35,635 bases of DNA from Chitinophagales bacterium 65-1 (GTDB lineage: Bacteria; Bacteroidota; Bacteroidia; Chitinophagales; Chitinophagaceae): positions 1-35,635 of the forward strand of contig MWYX01000048.1 of NCBI GenBank assembly GCA_002050465.1, read 5' to 3'. Below, piece after piece: positions 23,105 to 31,949 of the stretch (position 1 is its first letter; each line of letters begins with the position of its first letter). The notes beneath the pieces are model-generated. The model worked only from the letters and a program-made list of their open reading frames with translations, had not been told where the DNA came from and searched no databases. Made by a program: the position numbers and the translations under genes.

Positions 23105-25063
23105 ATGACTAAAGATTTACATGGGTTTATTTATAAAGGGTTTACTAAATATTTTCTTTCAGTTTTTTTTACCTTTTTATGCTCCCCTTTATTTGGACAG
23201 GTTAAATTTTTTGCCTCAAGTAACAGCAATACTATAGGTAAAGGCCAATACGTGCAGGTGCAGTTTACCATAGAAAATGCATCCAATGTAGAAACCATCA
23301 TTCCTCCGTCATTCAAAAATTTTACTATCATAAGTGGGCCCAACCAGCAAAGCAGTATGAGTAATATCAATGGAAATATTAAACATACTATTTCGATTGG
23401 CTTTGTGCTGCAGCCAACAGCTACAGGCGTTTTTATAATCGGTTCTGCAACAGCCAAAGCTGATGGAAAAGAGTATCGGTCAAATTCTTTACGCATACAG
23501 GTAACCACTTATAAATCTTCACGCAGCCCCAACAGCAGCCCATTATCTCCCTTTGGAAATATTACTCTTGACCGTGCTGCAGAGCCTGTAAGCCAGCAGT
23601 TTGATGATTACATTTTGCGGAAGGGAGAGAACGTGCCGGAAAAGATCAAAAGAAATCTTTTTCTAAGTATTGATGTAAGCAAAAAAAGTTGTTTTGTTGG
23701 AGAACCCATTATTGCTACTTATAAATTATTTACAAGGTTAAAATCGGAGTCCAATGTTTTAAAGGCTCCTTCTTTTAATGGCTTTTCGGTAAGCGAACTT
23801 GAAATGCCCGATAATTATGCTCTTAGTACCGAAAAATATAAAGGAAGAGACTATAATGTTTATATACTGAGAAAAGTGCAATTATATCCTTTACAGTCAG
23901 GTAACTTAGGTTTAGAGCCTGTAGAGGTTAAGAATAAAATAACATTTTTAAAAGCTGAATATGCAAGCAGAAGAAGTGGGGATTTTTTTTATGATATGCT
24001 AAGGGATTTTGCGAATGAAAATTCGCCTGGTGAGGCAACTGATCAACAAATTATTACAATCACAGGCGACACAGTAAATATTAATGTAAAACCATTGCCC
24101 GAAGCAAATAAACCTCCTCATTTTAAAGGTGCCGTTGGCAAATATAAAATTGCTGCCACTCTGGAAAAACAAAATATCACAACGGATGATGCAGGCGCAT
24201 TAAAGGTTATTCTTTCCGGTGAAGGAAATATACAGCTGGTAAATGCTCCTAATGTAGTGTGGCCGGATAATGTAGAAAGATTTGAATCCAAATCTTCAGA
24301 GAATATAGATAAGTTTAGCGTACCGCTTAAAGGGGATAAAATTTTTATTTATCCTTTTACAGTTACCAGGCCCGGTAACTATACTATTCCTCCAATTCAA
24401 TTCGCTTATTTTGATATTAGCACACAATCTTATAAAACTATAAGTACCCGGCCTTTTTCTGTCCATGTTAAAAAGGGAACAGGAAATCCCCATAAAACAT
24501 TCAAAAGCGAAAGCAATGATCAGCAAACAAATAACTGGTATAATTCTATTGACCGTAATTTAATTTACTTTATAGGAACGTTGATCCTTTTTTGTGTATT
24601 AACTATTCTGTTTGTAAAAAATAAAAATAGTAAAAAACAAGCTGTTATTTCAGGCGAACATATAAGAAAAGATATTGGGGTAAAAGCTCCAAAGTCATTC
24701 GGTAATTATCAGTCTGATCCGGTTGAAGAGGAAGCATTTATTATTCCGGCTAATCCTTTAGCGGAGGCAGAACAAAAATTTTCTGAAGGTGATATAGCTC
24801 AATTTTATAAAGTACTCGATATTTCTTTCCATAATTATTTATCTGAAAAGCTAAATGTACCGGTTGAAGAACTAACAAAGAAAAAGATCAATGAAAGAAT
24901 GGATAAATATAATGTAGGCGTGGGTACAACTTTATTAGTAAACTCAGTGCTGGAAGATATTGAACTTAACTTGTATGCTCCTGCGTATTCTGAAACTAAA
25001 ATGCAGGAAGTATATGAAAAGGCAAGAGAGGCAGTTTCACTTATTGACAAGCAGATTAGTTAG
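23105..25063 (+). CDS. batD: BatD-family protein (oxygen tolerance, Bat operon-type)
   Basis: From the ATG at 23105 the protein has an N-terminal export signal (YFLSVFFTFLCSPLFGQ), then beta-sandwich repeats with the BatD features VKFFASSNSNTIGKGQYVQV, RKGENVPEKIKRNLFLSIDV, KKSCFVGEPIIATYKLFTR and VYILRKVQLYPLQSG. A membrane helix near the C-terminal third (NLIYFIGTLILFCVLTILFV) is followed by a cytoplasmic tail with ISFHNYLSEKLNVPVEEL. BatD proteins are encoded with BatA/BatB (von Willebrand) and MoxR ATPases in Bacteroides and contribute to aerotolerance. No such partner genes are next to it here. The frame continues upstream to a TTG at 23084, which is less likely given the promoter box. 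Confidence 0.87.
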   Translation: MTKDLHGFIYKGFTKYFLSVFFTFLCSPLFGQVKFFASSNSNTIGKGQYVQVQFTIENASNVETIIPPSFKNFTIISGPNQQSSMSNINGNIKHTISIGFVLQPTATGVFIIGSATAKADGKEYRSNSLRIQVTTYKSSRSPNSSPLSPFGNITLDRAAEPVSQQFDDYILRKGENVPEKIKRNLFLSIDVSKKSCFVGEPIIATYKLFTRLKSESNVLKAPSFNGFSVSELEMPDNYALSTEKYKGRDYNVYILRKVQLYPLQSGNLGLEPVEVKNKITFLKAEYASRRSGDFFYDMLRDFANENSPGEATDQQIITITGDTVNINVKPLPEANKPPHFKGAVGKYKIAATLEKQNITTDDAGALKVILSGEGNIQLVNAPNVVWPDNVERFESKSSENIDKFSVPLKGDKIFIYPFTVTRPGNYTIPPIQFAYFDISTQSYKTISTRPFSVHVKKGTGNPHKTFKSESNDQQTNNWYNSIDRNLIYFIGTLILFCVLTILFVKNKNSKKQAVISGEHIRKDIGVKAPKSFGNYQSDPVEEEAFIIPANPLAEAEQKFSEGDIAQFYKVLDISFHNYLSEKLNVPVEELTKKKINERMDKYNVGVGTTLLVNSVLEDIELNLYAPAYSETKMQEVYEKAREAVSLIDKQIS

Positions 25064-25767
25064 TTATCCGTGAATTTATATCCTATGCTCCGTACAGAAT
25101 GAAAATATTTGGGATTTCGGTTATCATCTTCAAAATATTTTCTGAAGTTTAAAATAAAGTTATCAATTGTTCTTGTTGTTGGATAAACATTATAACCCCA
25201 AACTGCCTGCAGTATCTTTTCTCTTGGCACCACTTCATTCTTATTTTCGATAAGTAGTTTAAGAAGCATTGCCTCTTTTTTTGTCAGCAATATTTTTTTT
25301 CCCTGCTTATTAGTTCCTTCAAGCGCTTTAAAATTGATACTGTTCTTACCAAAAGAATACTCATCGGCAACAGGCGCCTTCGACAGCATCCTTTTATTCT
25401 TATGAATTAATTTATTTACACGGAGCAATAACTCTTCAAGATTAAACGGCTTGGTTAAATAATCATCAGCCCCTTTTTTTAAACCTAATACACGATCTGC
25501 ACTGCTGTTTTTTGCGCTTAAGATTAAAATGGGCACTTCATTTCCCTGAATGCGAATATTTTCGCTAACACTGATGCCATCCAGTTCAGGAAGCATTACA
25601 TCCAGAATTATCAAATCAAAATATTCATTCTGTACTGATTTTAATGCCTGTGGCCCATCAAATGCTGAACTAACTTCATACCCTTCCATTTCTAAATTTA
25701 GTTTTAGCGCTTCGTGCAAATTTCCTTCATCTTCTACTAATAATATGGAAAGCTTTTTTTCAGACAT
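25060..25767 (-). CDS. OmpR/PhoB-family response regulator
   Basis: From the ATG at 25767 (MSEKKLSILLVEDEGNLHEA) the protein has a receiver domain with the acidic pair in VEDE, phospho-acceptor Asp in LIILDVMLPELDG, Ser in ILSAK and Lys in LTKPF. The C-terminal winged helix follows (LTKKEAMLLKLLIENKNEVV, VPREKILQAVWGYNVYPTTR, RTIDNFILNFRKYFED, VRSIGYKF). It lies 1 base after the histidine kinase stop, forming a two-component pair. The 3' end overlaps the batD stop by 4 bases on the other strand. The target genes are unknown. Confidence 0.93.
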   Translation of the reverse strand: MSEKKLSILLVEDEGNLHEALKLNLEMEGYEVSSAFDGPQALKSVQNEYFDLIILDVMLPELDGISVSENIRIQGNEVPILILSAKNSSADRVLGLKKGADDYLTKPFNLEELLLRVNKLIHKNKRMLSKAPVADEYSFGKNSINFKALEGTNKQGKKILLTKKEAMLLKLLIENKNEVVPREKILQAVWGYNVYPTTRTIDNFILNFRKYFEDDNRNPKYFHSVRSIGYKFTDN

Positions 25768-25768
25768 C

Positions 25769-26740
25769 TTATAAATTAATTTCAAAAATACTTCCTCCGG
25801 GAATATTATTTGTTACACTGATGTGACCGTTATGCTGCTCAATTATTTTTTTTGTAAGATATAAGCCAAGCCCTGTTCCCTTTGCTTCGCGGGTATGCAG
25901 GTTCCCTACGCGGTAGAATTTATCAAATATCTTATTCTTTTCCTCATCCGGAATACCCTTGCCTTCATCTTTTATTAAGAGCTTAATTTGTTCATCTTCT
26001 TTTGTTAAATGAATGTATATATTTTCTTCTTTGCCAGAATATTTTATTGCATTATCTAACAGATTATTTATGGCCATTTGCAACATTAACCTGTCTCCTG
26101 TAAAAAAAATACCTGGTAATAGGGTAATATTAATTTTTCGTTTTGGAAATCGCATACTAAAATCATTTACACTTTCTGTTACCACTTCAGAAAGGTCAAT
26201 CTTTTCAGTTGTTAATTGATAATTACCTGTTTCAATAGTGCTGGCCAGTAATAAGTTATTACAAAGCGTATTTAACCTGCCTGCTTCTTCAAGCGTATTT
26301 GAAATAAGTTTTTGTTGTTGTTCTTCAGGCAGCTTATGTTTCAGCAGCGTTTCAAGATTAAGCCTAGCAACGGCGATGGGTGTTTTAAGCTCATGCGTAA
26401 TTGCCATCATAAAATTTTGTTGCTGCTGAGATTGTTGAAACTGCCGGCGAACTGATCTGAAAACCCAAACGGCCCCCAGCACAATTAATAAAAAAAATAC
26501 TGCGCCTTCACTGATATATTGAACGGTTTTGCGTTCTTTTTCAATTTCAATCTTTTTTAATTGCTGGGTATAACTATATCCACCAGGTTGCAGTTCCTGA
26601 ATTTTATAATCAGTCATTTTTTTATTAAGCTGATTTAGTAAAATGAACCAGTAAGTAAAAAAAACAATAATATAGGTAAGTACAAACCAATACAATATGT
26701 AAATGTTACGTAGCTTTTTTATTTTAAAAGATGGTGTCAT
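25769..26740 (-). CDS. Membrane sensor histidine kinase
   Basis: The protein has two membrane helices (IYILYWFVLTYIIVFFTYWF and a second ending VFFLLIVLGAVWVF) flanking a short periplasmic loop of about 50 residues, so the sensed signal may be membrane-related or may need a partner. The HisKA motif is ITHELKTPIAVARLNLETLL, and HATPase motifs are MAINNLLDNAIKYSG (N box), DEGKGIPDEEKNKIFDKFYR (G1/F) and GTGLGLYLTKKI (G2). The ATG at 26740 (MTPSFKIKK) is preferred; an ATG at 26764 adds eight residues. It is transcribed ahead of its response regulator. Confidence 0.92.
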   Translation of the reverse strand: MTPSFKIKKLRNIYILYWFVLTYIIVFFTYWFILLNQLNKKMTDYKIQELQPGGYSYTQQLKKIEIEKERKTVQYISEGAVFFLLIVLGAVWVFRSVRRQFQQSQQQQNFMMAITHELKTPIAVARLNLETLLKHKLPEEQQQKLISNTLEEAGRLNTLCNNLLLASTIETGNYQLTTEKIDLSEVVTESVNDFSMRFPKRKINITLLPGIFFTGDRLMLQMAINNLLDNAIKYSGKEENIYIHLTKEDEQIKLLIKDEGKGIPDEEKNKIFDKFYRVGNLHTREAKGTGLGLYLTKKIIEQHNGHISVTNNIPGGSIFEINL

Positions 26741-26771
26741 GTTTCGTAAAGATATGCCGTACAAGTGAGTG

Positions 26772-26792
26772 ACCCTTCGACTAACTCAGGGT
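26772..26792. repeat. Palindromic repeat of the ACCCTTCG-N5-CTCAGGGT family
   Basis: ACCCTTCG, five variable bases, then CTCAGGGT. The same 21-base design, in inverted orientation, lies at 34138-34158 with different centre bases. It sits upstream of the histidine kinase and downstream of gldH. Confidence 0.7.
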
Positions 26793-26837
26793 AAACTCCA
26801 CGATGTTTAATAGTAGTACAATGCCGGCTAAAAAAAT

Positions 26838-27320
26838 TTATAGCTCTACTTTCTCCACTCTGATACCAACATTTAAAATATGTTTTAAAGGATTTTCCCT
26901 CATGATCTGGGCAATAGTAAATGTATAATCCCCGGTTTTTTTAAAGGGTATGGGGCCGTTAGTAATGTTTTTTCTTATTTCAAAAATATCATCCATTCCT
27001 GTTCCTTCCCAGCCCATTGCATCATTACCTAATTCAAGATTTATATTTTGAAAACGCATAGTATCTCCAGGCGCCTGCGAACCCAACGCAAGCCATATAT
27101 TATTATAAATATAGGCATCTGTATGCCGCAGCACTATATATATATTATATGAAGTGCTTGTATCGGTGATAGTAAAAGTAAAGGATGGCCTGTTATTATA
27201 AAACCAGGATTGTGACGGTATCGGTACGGTTTTTTCAAATACCCCTATTTTGGCACAGGAGGTAAAATAAACAGATGATATGATCAGGAGAAAACTTTTC
27301 AATAGGGTTATTTGAGACAA
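26838..27320 (-). CDS. gldH: Gliding-motility lipoprotein GldH
   Basis: The 160-residue protein begins with an export signal with a lipobox-like YFTSC (Cys22), then the GldH signature regions: WFYNNRPSFTFTITDTS, YNIYIVLRHTDAYIYNNIWL, DAMGWEGTGMDDIFE and GDYTFTIAQIMRENPLKHILNVGIRVEK. In Flavobacterium, GldH is needed for gliding and type IX secretion-linked surface transport. Presence of GldH does not by itself prove gliding here, since many non-gliding Bacteroidota keep it. It lies 24 bases after yicC and is probably co-transcribed. Confidence 0.88.
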   Translation of the reverse strand: MSQITLLKSFLLIISSVYFTSCAKIGVFEKTVPIPSQSWFYNNRPSFTFTITDTSTSYNIYIVLRHTDAYIYNNIWLALGSQAPGDTMRFQNINLELGNDAMGWEGTGMDDIFEIRKNITNGPIPFKKTGDYTFTIAQIMRENPLKHILNVGIRVEKVEL

Positions 27321-27344
27321 AAATATATGGTTTATTATTCCGTG

Positions 27345-28220
27345 TTACAAAACATTAAGAACCTGTTCTTTAATTTTTTCCAGCTCATCTTTCATCAGCA
27401 CTACACATTTTTGAATGTCAGCATCATAAGCTTTGGAACCGGTTGTATTTATTTCTCGGCCAATTTCCTGTAATACAAAGGCCAGCTTTTTACCCTTGGA
27501 TTCTTCATTATCTTTTAAAATGGTTTTAAAATATTCGCAATGGTTGGCAAGGCGTACCTGTTCTTCTCTCAGGTCAATTTTTTCAACATAATAAATAAGT
27601 TCCTGTTCCAGCCGGTTGGCATCATAATTTTCTTTTCCTACATTTTCCTCCAGTAGCCTTACTAATTCTTCTTTCATCCTCTCTTTACGCAAAGGCTCTA
27701 ATTTTAATATCTCTTCTTCCTGGGCGCTAATATTTTTTATTCTAAGTAATAATTCTTTCTCTATTGATTTGCCCTCATCCATCCGGTGGTGATTCAACTC
27801 TTTTAATGCCTGTTCAATAATTTTTTTTAATTCCTTCCAGTCATCTTCTGCTAATATTTCATTTGCAGGTGTAACCACTTCCGGCAATCTAAGTAAAGCG
27901 CTTAATACAGAATTGGTATCAATATTTAATTCCCCTGCCAGGGTTTCTATTTGTTTGTAGTAAGATTTTATAAGATCAGTATTTATTACTACCGGTTTTG
28001 CAGAACTGTTTTGTTTTATTGTGATAAGGCAATCTACATTTCCCCTCAAAAGGCTTTCCTGCAGCATGTTTCTCACATCAAACTCATAGGTTTTTAATAA
28101 GGGCGGTATTTTTAAATATATTTCGAAATTCTTTCCGTTCAGGGATTTTATTTCAACCAGATAAGTTTTATCATTAATCGTTTGCTCCGATCTTCCGAAG
28201 CCCGTCATTGATTTCAACAT
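27345..28220 (-). CDS. yicC: YicC/YloC-family endoribonuclease
   Basis: The 291-residue protein begins with MLKSMTGFGRSE and contains EIKSLNGKNFEIYLKIPP, then a coiled-coil middle (KKIIEQALKELNHHRMDEGK) and the C-terminal block KLAFVLQEIGREINTTGSKA, which are the YicC-N and DUF1732 signatures. E. coli YicC is an RNase that degrades small RNAs and Bacillus YloC is related. It is the first gene of the yicC-gldH unit on the minus strand. Confidence 0.93.
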   Translation of the reverse strand: MLKSMTGFGRSEQTINDKTYLVEIKSLNGKNFEIYLKIPPLLKTYEFDVRNMLQESLLRGNVDCLITIKQNSSAKPVVINTDLIKSYYKQIETLAGELNIDTNSVLSALLRLPEVVTPANEILAEDDWKELKKIIEQALKELNHHRMDEGKSIEKELLLRIKNISAQEEEILKLEPLRKERMKEELVRLLEENVGKENYDANRLEQELIYYVEKIDLREEQVRLANHCEYFKTILKDNEESKGKKLAFVLQEIGREINTTGSKAYDADIQKCVVLMKDELEKIKEQVLNVL

Positions 28221-28352
28221 GTAAATTATTTTATTCGGGCAAGTTATACAATTCCTGTTGAGATAAAATTTTCATTCATTGTTTTAATTGTAACTGCTTA
28301 ACTAATGAGAGGTACTGCATAAAAAAAATGAAAAGGAAATCGCAAAAATAAT

Positions 28353-28382
28353 AAAGCCCGACCTTTTTATGTGACGGGCTTT
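28353..28382. terminator. Hairpin resembling a terminator
   Basis: AAAGCCCG pairs perfectly with CGGGCTTT across a 14-base loop. On the minus strand the stem is followed by TATTATTTTT, so it could end a minus-strand transcript coming from the right. No gene that needs such a terminator is visible, because the flanking genes are divergent. Confidence 0.45.
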
Positions 28383-28787
28383 GATATATGGATGGGTTAG
28401 TAAGTACCAGGAAAAAAATTCCTTACACAATATTAAAAATAATTTTTTCTATCACGAAAATTTTTTGCAACTTTTTTTATCAACATTTTATTTTTTGTTG
28501 TGGATAAGGATGAGTGTATACTGCTGCAATTTTTCATTTTTAAGTAGTTGTTTTTTATAAAATATTATTGTTAGAGATCGCACCTGTTTTAGTTGTCTCT
28601 GAAACCTGCATGAACAGGGCGTTATAGAGAAAACATCGGGTTGGGTATCATAGAAAATTATTTAATGGTTGTGTATCATGCTGCCTCAGGTTCTTTAAGG
28701 AAAGTGATTTCTTTCAACAATCTCCGGTCAATAAATTTTTCTTCTTTTTTCAGAAAGATTGATAACATACTTAGTTTTTCAAACCAG

Positions 28788-28795
28788 TACCTTTG
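28788..28795 (+). promoter_or_regulatory. -7 promoter box (TACCTTTG) of the acyltransferase gene
   Basis: TACCTTTG matches TAnnTTTG and lies 19 bases before the ATG at 28815, supporting that ATG as the true start. No good -33 element is visible. Confidence 0.55.
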
Positions 28796-28814
28796 GCAGA
28801 GTAAAAAATACAAC

Positions 28815-29774
28815 ATGAAACTTCCTGCACCTGTTTCAGTAAAATGGATCGCTTCATTAATTAATGCTGAACTGATCGGTAATGAAAATTCACAGGTAAC
28901 AGGCATTAATGAAATACATTCTGTTGAAGAGGGTGACATTGTTTTTGTTGATCATCCAAAGTATTACAGTACTTGTTTAAACAGTGCAGCAGGCTTTATT
29001 ATTATAAATACAAAAGCAGAAGCGCCTGCAGGAAAAACGTTGCTGGTTGTAGAAGAACCGTTTGAAGCCTATTCAAAAATTGTAGCTCATTTTAATCCAT
29101 TTGTTCCGCCGGTAAAAATGGTAAGTGATACCGCTGTTATTGGACATGGTACGGTGGTAATGCCAAATGTTTTTGTAGGTAATAATGTATCTATAGGCAA
29201 TAATTGTATTATTCATCCCAATGTTTGCTTATATGATAATTGCCTCATAGGCAACAATGTGGTTATTCACGCCGGTGCAGTAATAGGCAGTGATGCATTT
29301 TATTTTAATACTAAAAAGAACAGGGATACCTGGTTTAAAAAAATGCAGAGCTGTGGCAGGGTTGTAATTGAAGATGATGTGGAAATTGGCGCCAATTGTA
29401 CAATTGACCGTGGTGTAAGTAGTGATACAAAAATAGGGCAGGGATCAAAGCTGGATAATCTTGTTCATCTTGGCCATGAAGTTATTGTGGGAAGAAATTG
29501 TATCATAGCTGCGCAGGTTGGTATTGCAGGCGCCACTAAATTGGCTGATGGGGTTACGTTATGGGGACAGGTGGGTGTTAATAAAACGATTACCATTGGA
29601 GAGAATGCTGTGGTAATGGGGCAGGCAGGTATTACAAAAAGTATTGATGGCAATAAAACGTATTGGGGTACACCTATTGAAGAATTTTATAACAAACGAA
29701 AAGAACTTGTATTGTTGAAACGTTTACCCGAGATCTGGGAGAAGGTGAAGGACCTGGGCAAAGAAGATAAATAA
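28815..29774 (+). CDS. LpxD-like UDP-3-O-acylglucosamine N-acyltransferase
   Basis: From the ATG at 28815 (MKLPAPVSVKWIASLINAEL) the 319-residue protein has an LpxD-type N-terminal uridine-binding domain (EIHSVEEGDIVFVDHPKYY), then hexapeptide left-handed beta-helix repeats (VSIGNNCIIHPNVCLYDN, VEIGANCTIDRG). The LpxD catalytic-type histidine sits in NLVHLGHEVIVGRNCIIAAQ. LpxD adds the second acyl chain in lipid A synthesis. The protein is shorter than the standard Bacteroidota LpxD (about 345 residues), so it could be the second, LpxD-like paralog often present in this phylum. Its stop codon abuts the stop of the convergent gene. Confidence 0.8.
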   Translation: MKLPAPVSVKWIASLINAELIGNENSQVTGINEIHSVEEGDIVFVDHPKYYSTCLNSAAGFIIINTKAEAPAGKTLLVVEEPFEAYSKIVAHFNPFVPPVKMVSDTAVIGHGTVVMPNVFVGNNVSIGNNCIIHPNVCLYDNCLIGNNVVIHAGAVIGSDAFYFNTKKNRDTWFKKMQSCGRVVIEDDVEIGANCTIDRGVSSDTKIGQGSKLDNLVHLGHEVIVGRNCIIAAQVGIAGATKLADGVTLWGQVGVNKTITIGENAVVMGQAGITKSIDGNKTYWGTPIEEFYNKRKELVLLKRLPEIWEKVKDLGKEDK

Positions 29775-30866
29775 TTATTGTTGCCTGTAATCATAGGGCA
29801 ACATGTCTGCTACCTTTACAAAACCCCAATAGCCATTTGTAGTAATATCAGTTTGTTCAAAAAAATACCCGTTCTCTTCAATTACTATCGTTTCTCCTTT
29901 AGCAACACTTACTGTTGAAACCTGGAAATCTTTTTTTGCTTTCGGATCAAAATCCAGGTATGCCTGTTCAGGTTTGGCTTTTGTATAAATCACTATCATA
30001 TCCGGTTGATTGGGCCTGAACTCAACAGTGTTGGTACTGTCGTCTTTTAAATAGTTTACTGCCAGGTAAGGATTCTTTAACCGGATGGTTTTTTCTTCTT
30101 CATTATTTTTTACAAGGAACTGCACTTCCATACCTTCTTCTGCTAAACTCTTATTGTAAAGGCTTCGCATAAAGTGTAGTAAAGAACCTTTATAGGCTTT
30201 ATCCCTGTTCTGTTGCCATGTAATTCCTTTTTCCGCAGTGCCCGGCATTTCTTCAAATAAAGGATAGCCTATAAACTGTGCTGTATTATTATCATATTCA
30301 TAAGTAAAAGAATCTATCGCAAATTTTATATTATACCCCAATGCAAAATTTTCCACCAGCAAAGGTTCACTAGCCAAAACTTTCAAGCGGTTTCTTTTTT
30401 TACTGAAGTAGAATTTTAATACCTCGGGGTTTTTAATAAATGTTTGCCGGCTGAATTCACTTTTGCCAATAAAATTTTCAGTAAAGAAATCACCATACTT
30501 CTGCCACCCATCTTTTACTTCATTAGATGAAACAACGGAAACCTCCTGCAAAAATTTTTCTTTTGGTACTACTTCAATCACTAAATTTTTATCGTCAGCC
30601 ATTGTACTGCTGATCCGCATACTTTCATTTTCATATCCTGTGTAGGTTATAACAAGCTCGTAACCGCCACTAGGTAGTTTTAATTGAAAGTTTCCTTCCG
30701 CATCTGTTGCCACACCAAATGTGGTATTTTGGGCAAATACAGATGCACCCTGCAAAGGCGCCTTTGTATTCTTATCAATTACTTTTCCTGTAACGGTATA
30801 GGTAGATTGCGAAAAGATGTGTGTTGAAAAAAATAAAGATAAAAAAAGAATAAGTGGTTGCTTCAT
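29775..30866 (-). CDS. Secreted protein with N-terminal carboxypeptidase-regulatory-like domain
   Basis: A signal peptide (MKQPLILFLSLFFSTHIFS-Q) precedes a CarboxypepD-reg-like beta-sandwich: YTVTGKVIDKNTKAPLQGAS, FGVATDAEGNFQLKLPSGGY and ITYTGYENESM. In TonB-dependent receptors this domain is followed by a barrel, but here residues 120-363 are a different, barrel-less segment without recognised motifs. Bacteroidota have many such exported proteins of unknown function. It follows the epimerase gene by 18 bases in the same operon. Confidence 0.8.
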   Translation of the reverse strand: MKQPLILFLSLFFSTHIFSQSTYTVTGKVIDKNTKAPLQGASVFAQNTTFGVATDAEGNFQLKLPSGGYELVITYTGYENESMRISSTMADDKNLVIEVVPKEKFLQEVSVVSSNEVKDGWQKYGDFFTENFIGKSEFSRQTFIKNPEVLKFYFSKKRNRLKVLASEPLLVENFALGYNIKFAIDSFTYEYDNNTAQFIGYPLFEEMPGTAEKGITWQQNRDKAYKGSLLHFMRSLYNKSLAEEGMEVQFLVKNNEEEKTIRLKNPYLAVNYLKDDSTNTVEFRPNQPDMIVIYTKAKPEQAYLDFDPKAKKDFQVSTVSVAKGETIVIEENGYFFEQTDITTNGYWGFVKVADMLPYDYRQQ

Positions 30867-30884
30867 TGGATATGTTTTCTGTTC

Positions 30885-31856
30885 TTATAGATGATTTCTT
30901 TGCAGTAAAGTTGCACAGGTATTTTTTATTGTTTCATTAACCGGTGTAAAATTGAAGCCGGGCATTGCCTTTAAAAATTTAGTGTTATCAAAGTAAACGG
31001 TAGCCAGTGCTGTTACTGCTGTTTCTTTAGTTACCATCGCATCTTTACCTGTAAACATTGATTTAATTGATTCCCATCTCCAAACCATAGCTACTATTAA
31101 GGGTGTAACTTTTTTGTAGGGTGGCTTTTTTCCAAAGCAATTTGCCATACCTGTAAAAATTTCCTTGTAAGATAAATTTTCAGCGTTTAAAATAAATTTC
31201 TCATTTTTTATTTCACTATTCATTAACAGGATCATTGCCCGTACAACATCATTTACATCTACAACACCTGTAACACCTTCACTGTACCAGGGAAATTCGT
31301 AATAAGCCGATTTAAAAATTTCTGAGGAACCTTTATTCCAGTCGCCGCTGCCCAATATTAATGATGGATTTACAATAACCGCTTCCAGACCTTCACCTAT
31401 CCCCCGCCATACTTCCATCTCTCCCAAATATTTTGATTTGCCGTAAATGCTGTTACTGCTTTCTTCCGTCCAGGCCATTTCTTCAGTAACCTTTTCATCT
31501 TCTCTTATTCTTCCCAATGCCGAGACTGAGCTTACATGAACCATTTTTTTTACCCCGGCATCCACGGCTGCATTAACAACATTTGCGGTTCCTTCAATAT
31601 TTATTTTAAATAATTGTTCTTTATCTTTTTTTTGGAACGAAACCATTGCAGCACAATGATACAATTGGGTTACCCCCTGCATCGCTTCTTCCAATTCTAT
31701 AGTATCCAGTATATCACATTTTACAGAAACAAGTTTTGGATTACAGATAGATAGCGGAGTATTATTATAAGTTGCGCAAACTACATTTCCCTGTGCAAGA
31801 AGTTGAGAAATTAATGCTGAACCTACCAGCCCCGAGCCTCCTGTAACTAATATCAT
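30885..31856 (-). CDS. NAD-dependent epimerase/dehydratase-family protein
   Basis: The 323-residue extended SDR has TGGSGLVGSALISQLLAQG (Rossmann TGxxGxxG), LYHCAAMVSF, VHVSSVSALGR and the active-site YGKSKYLGE (YxxxK). NPSLILGSGDW after it is typical of the dihydroflavonol-4-reductase-like branch, which acts on nucleotide sugars, steroids or other alcohols. The specific substrate cannot be told. It is between the aquaporin-like gene (84 bases upstream) and the carboxypeptidase-regulatory-like gene. Confidence 0.85.
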   Translation of the reverse strand: MILVTGGSGLVGSALISQLLAQGNVVCATYNNTPLSICNPKLVSVKCDILDTIELEEAMQGVTQLYHCAAMVSFQKKDKEQLFKINIEGTANVVNAAVDAGVKKMVHVSSVSALGRIREDEKVTEEMAWTEESSNSIYGKSKYLGEMEVWRGIGEGLEAVIVNPSLILGSGDWNKGSSEIFKSAYYEFPWYSEGVTGVVDVNDVVRAMILLMNSEIKNEKFILNAENLSYKEIFTGMANCFGKKPPYKKVTPLIVAMVWRWESIKSMFTGKDAMVTKETAVTALATVYFDNTKFLKAMPGFNFTPVNETIKNTCATLLQRNHL

Positions 31857-31892
31857 GTTTTAAAAATTAGGAATGTTACAGCATCGTGTTTT

Positions 31893-31949
31893 ACGTTTCA
31901 CGTTTGACGTTTGACGTTTTCATATTTGACGTTTCACCTTTCACCTTTC
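31893..31949. repeat. Heptanucleotide tandem repeat (ACGTTTS/ACCTTTC)
   Basis: Seven 7-base units occur as ACGTTTC, ACGTTTG, ACGTTTG, ACGTTTT, then (after the 8-base CATATTTG) ACGTTTC, ACCTTTC, ACCTTTC. The last two units overlap the stop codon and last residues of the aquaporin-like gene on the minus strand. Confidence 0.85.

Larger units (their letters stand above)
28221..28814. other. 594-base gap between divergent yicC and the acyltransferase gene
   Basis: No convincing protein gene or known RNA was found. It holds a GC-rich hairpin (28353-28382), a very AT-rich centre, DnaA-box-like sites (TTATCAACA at 28477-28485 and a perfect TGTGGATAA at 28499-28507), and near its right end a TACCTTTG promoter box. 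An ATG at 28641 opens a frame into the acyltransferase, but the extra residues do not resemble the family. Confidence 0.5.

Noticed and set aside
28432-28486. Minus-strand mini-ORF MLIKKVAKNFRDRKNYF in the long gap
   Set aside because: Seventeen codons in AT-rich DNA, no promoter evidence; too short to support as a gene, though it could be part of a transcript ending at the hairpin 28353-28382.
28641-28814. N-terminal extension of the LpxD-like ORF starting at 28641
   Set aside because: The extra 58 residues do not resemble LpxD, and a TACCTTTG promoter box lies inside them just before the ATG at 28815.
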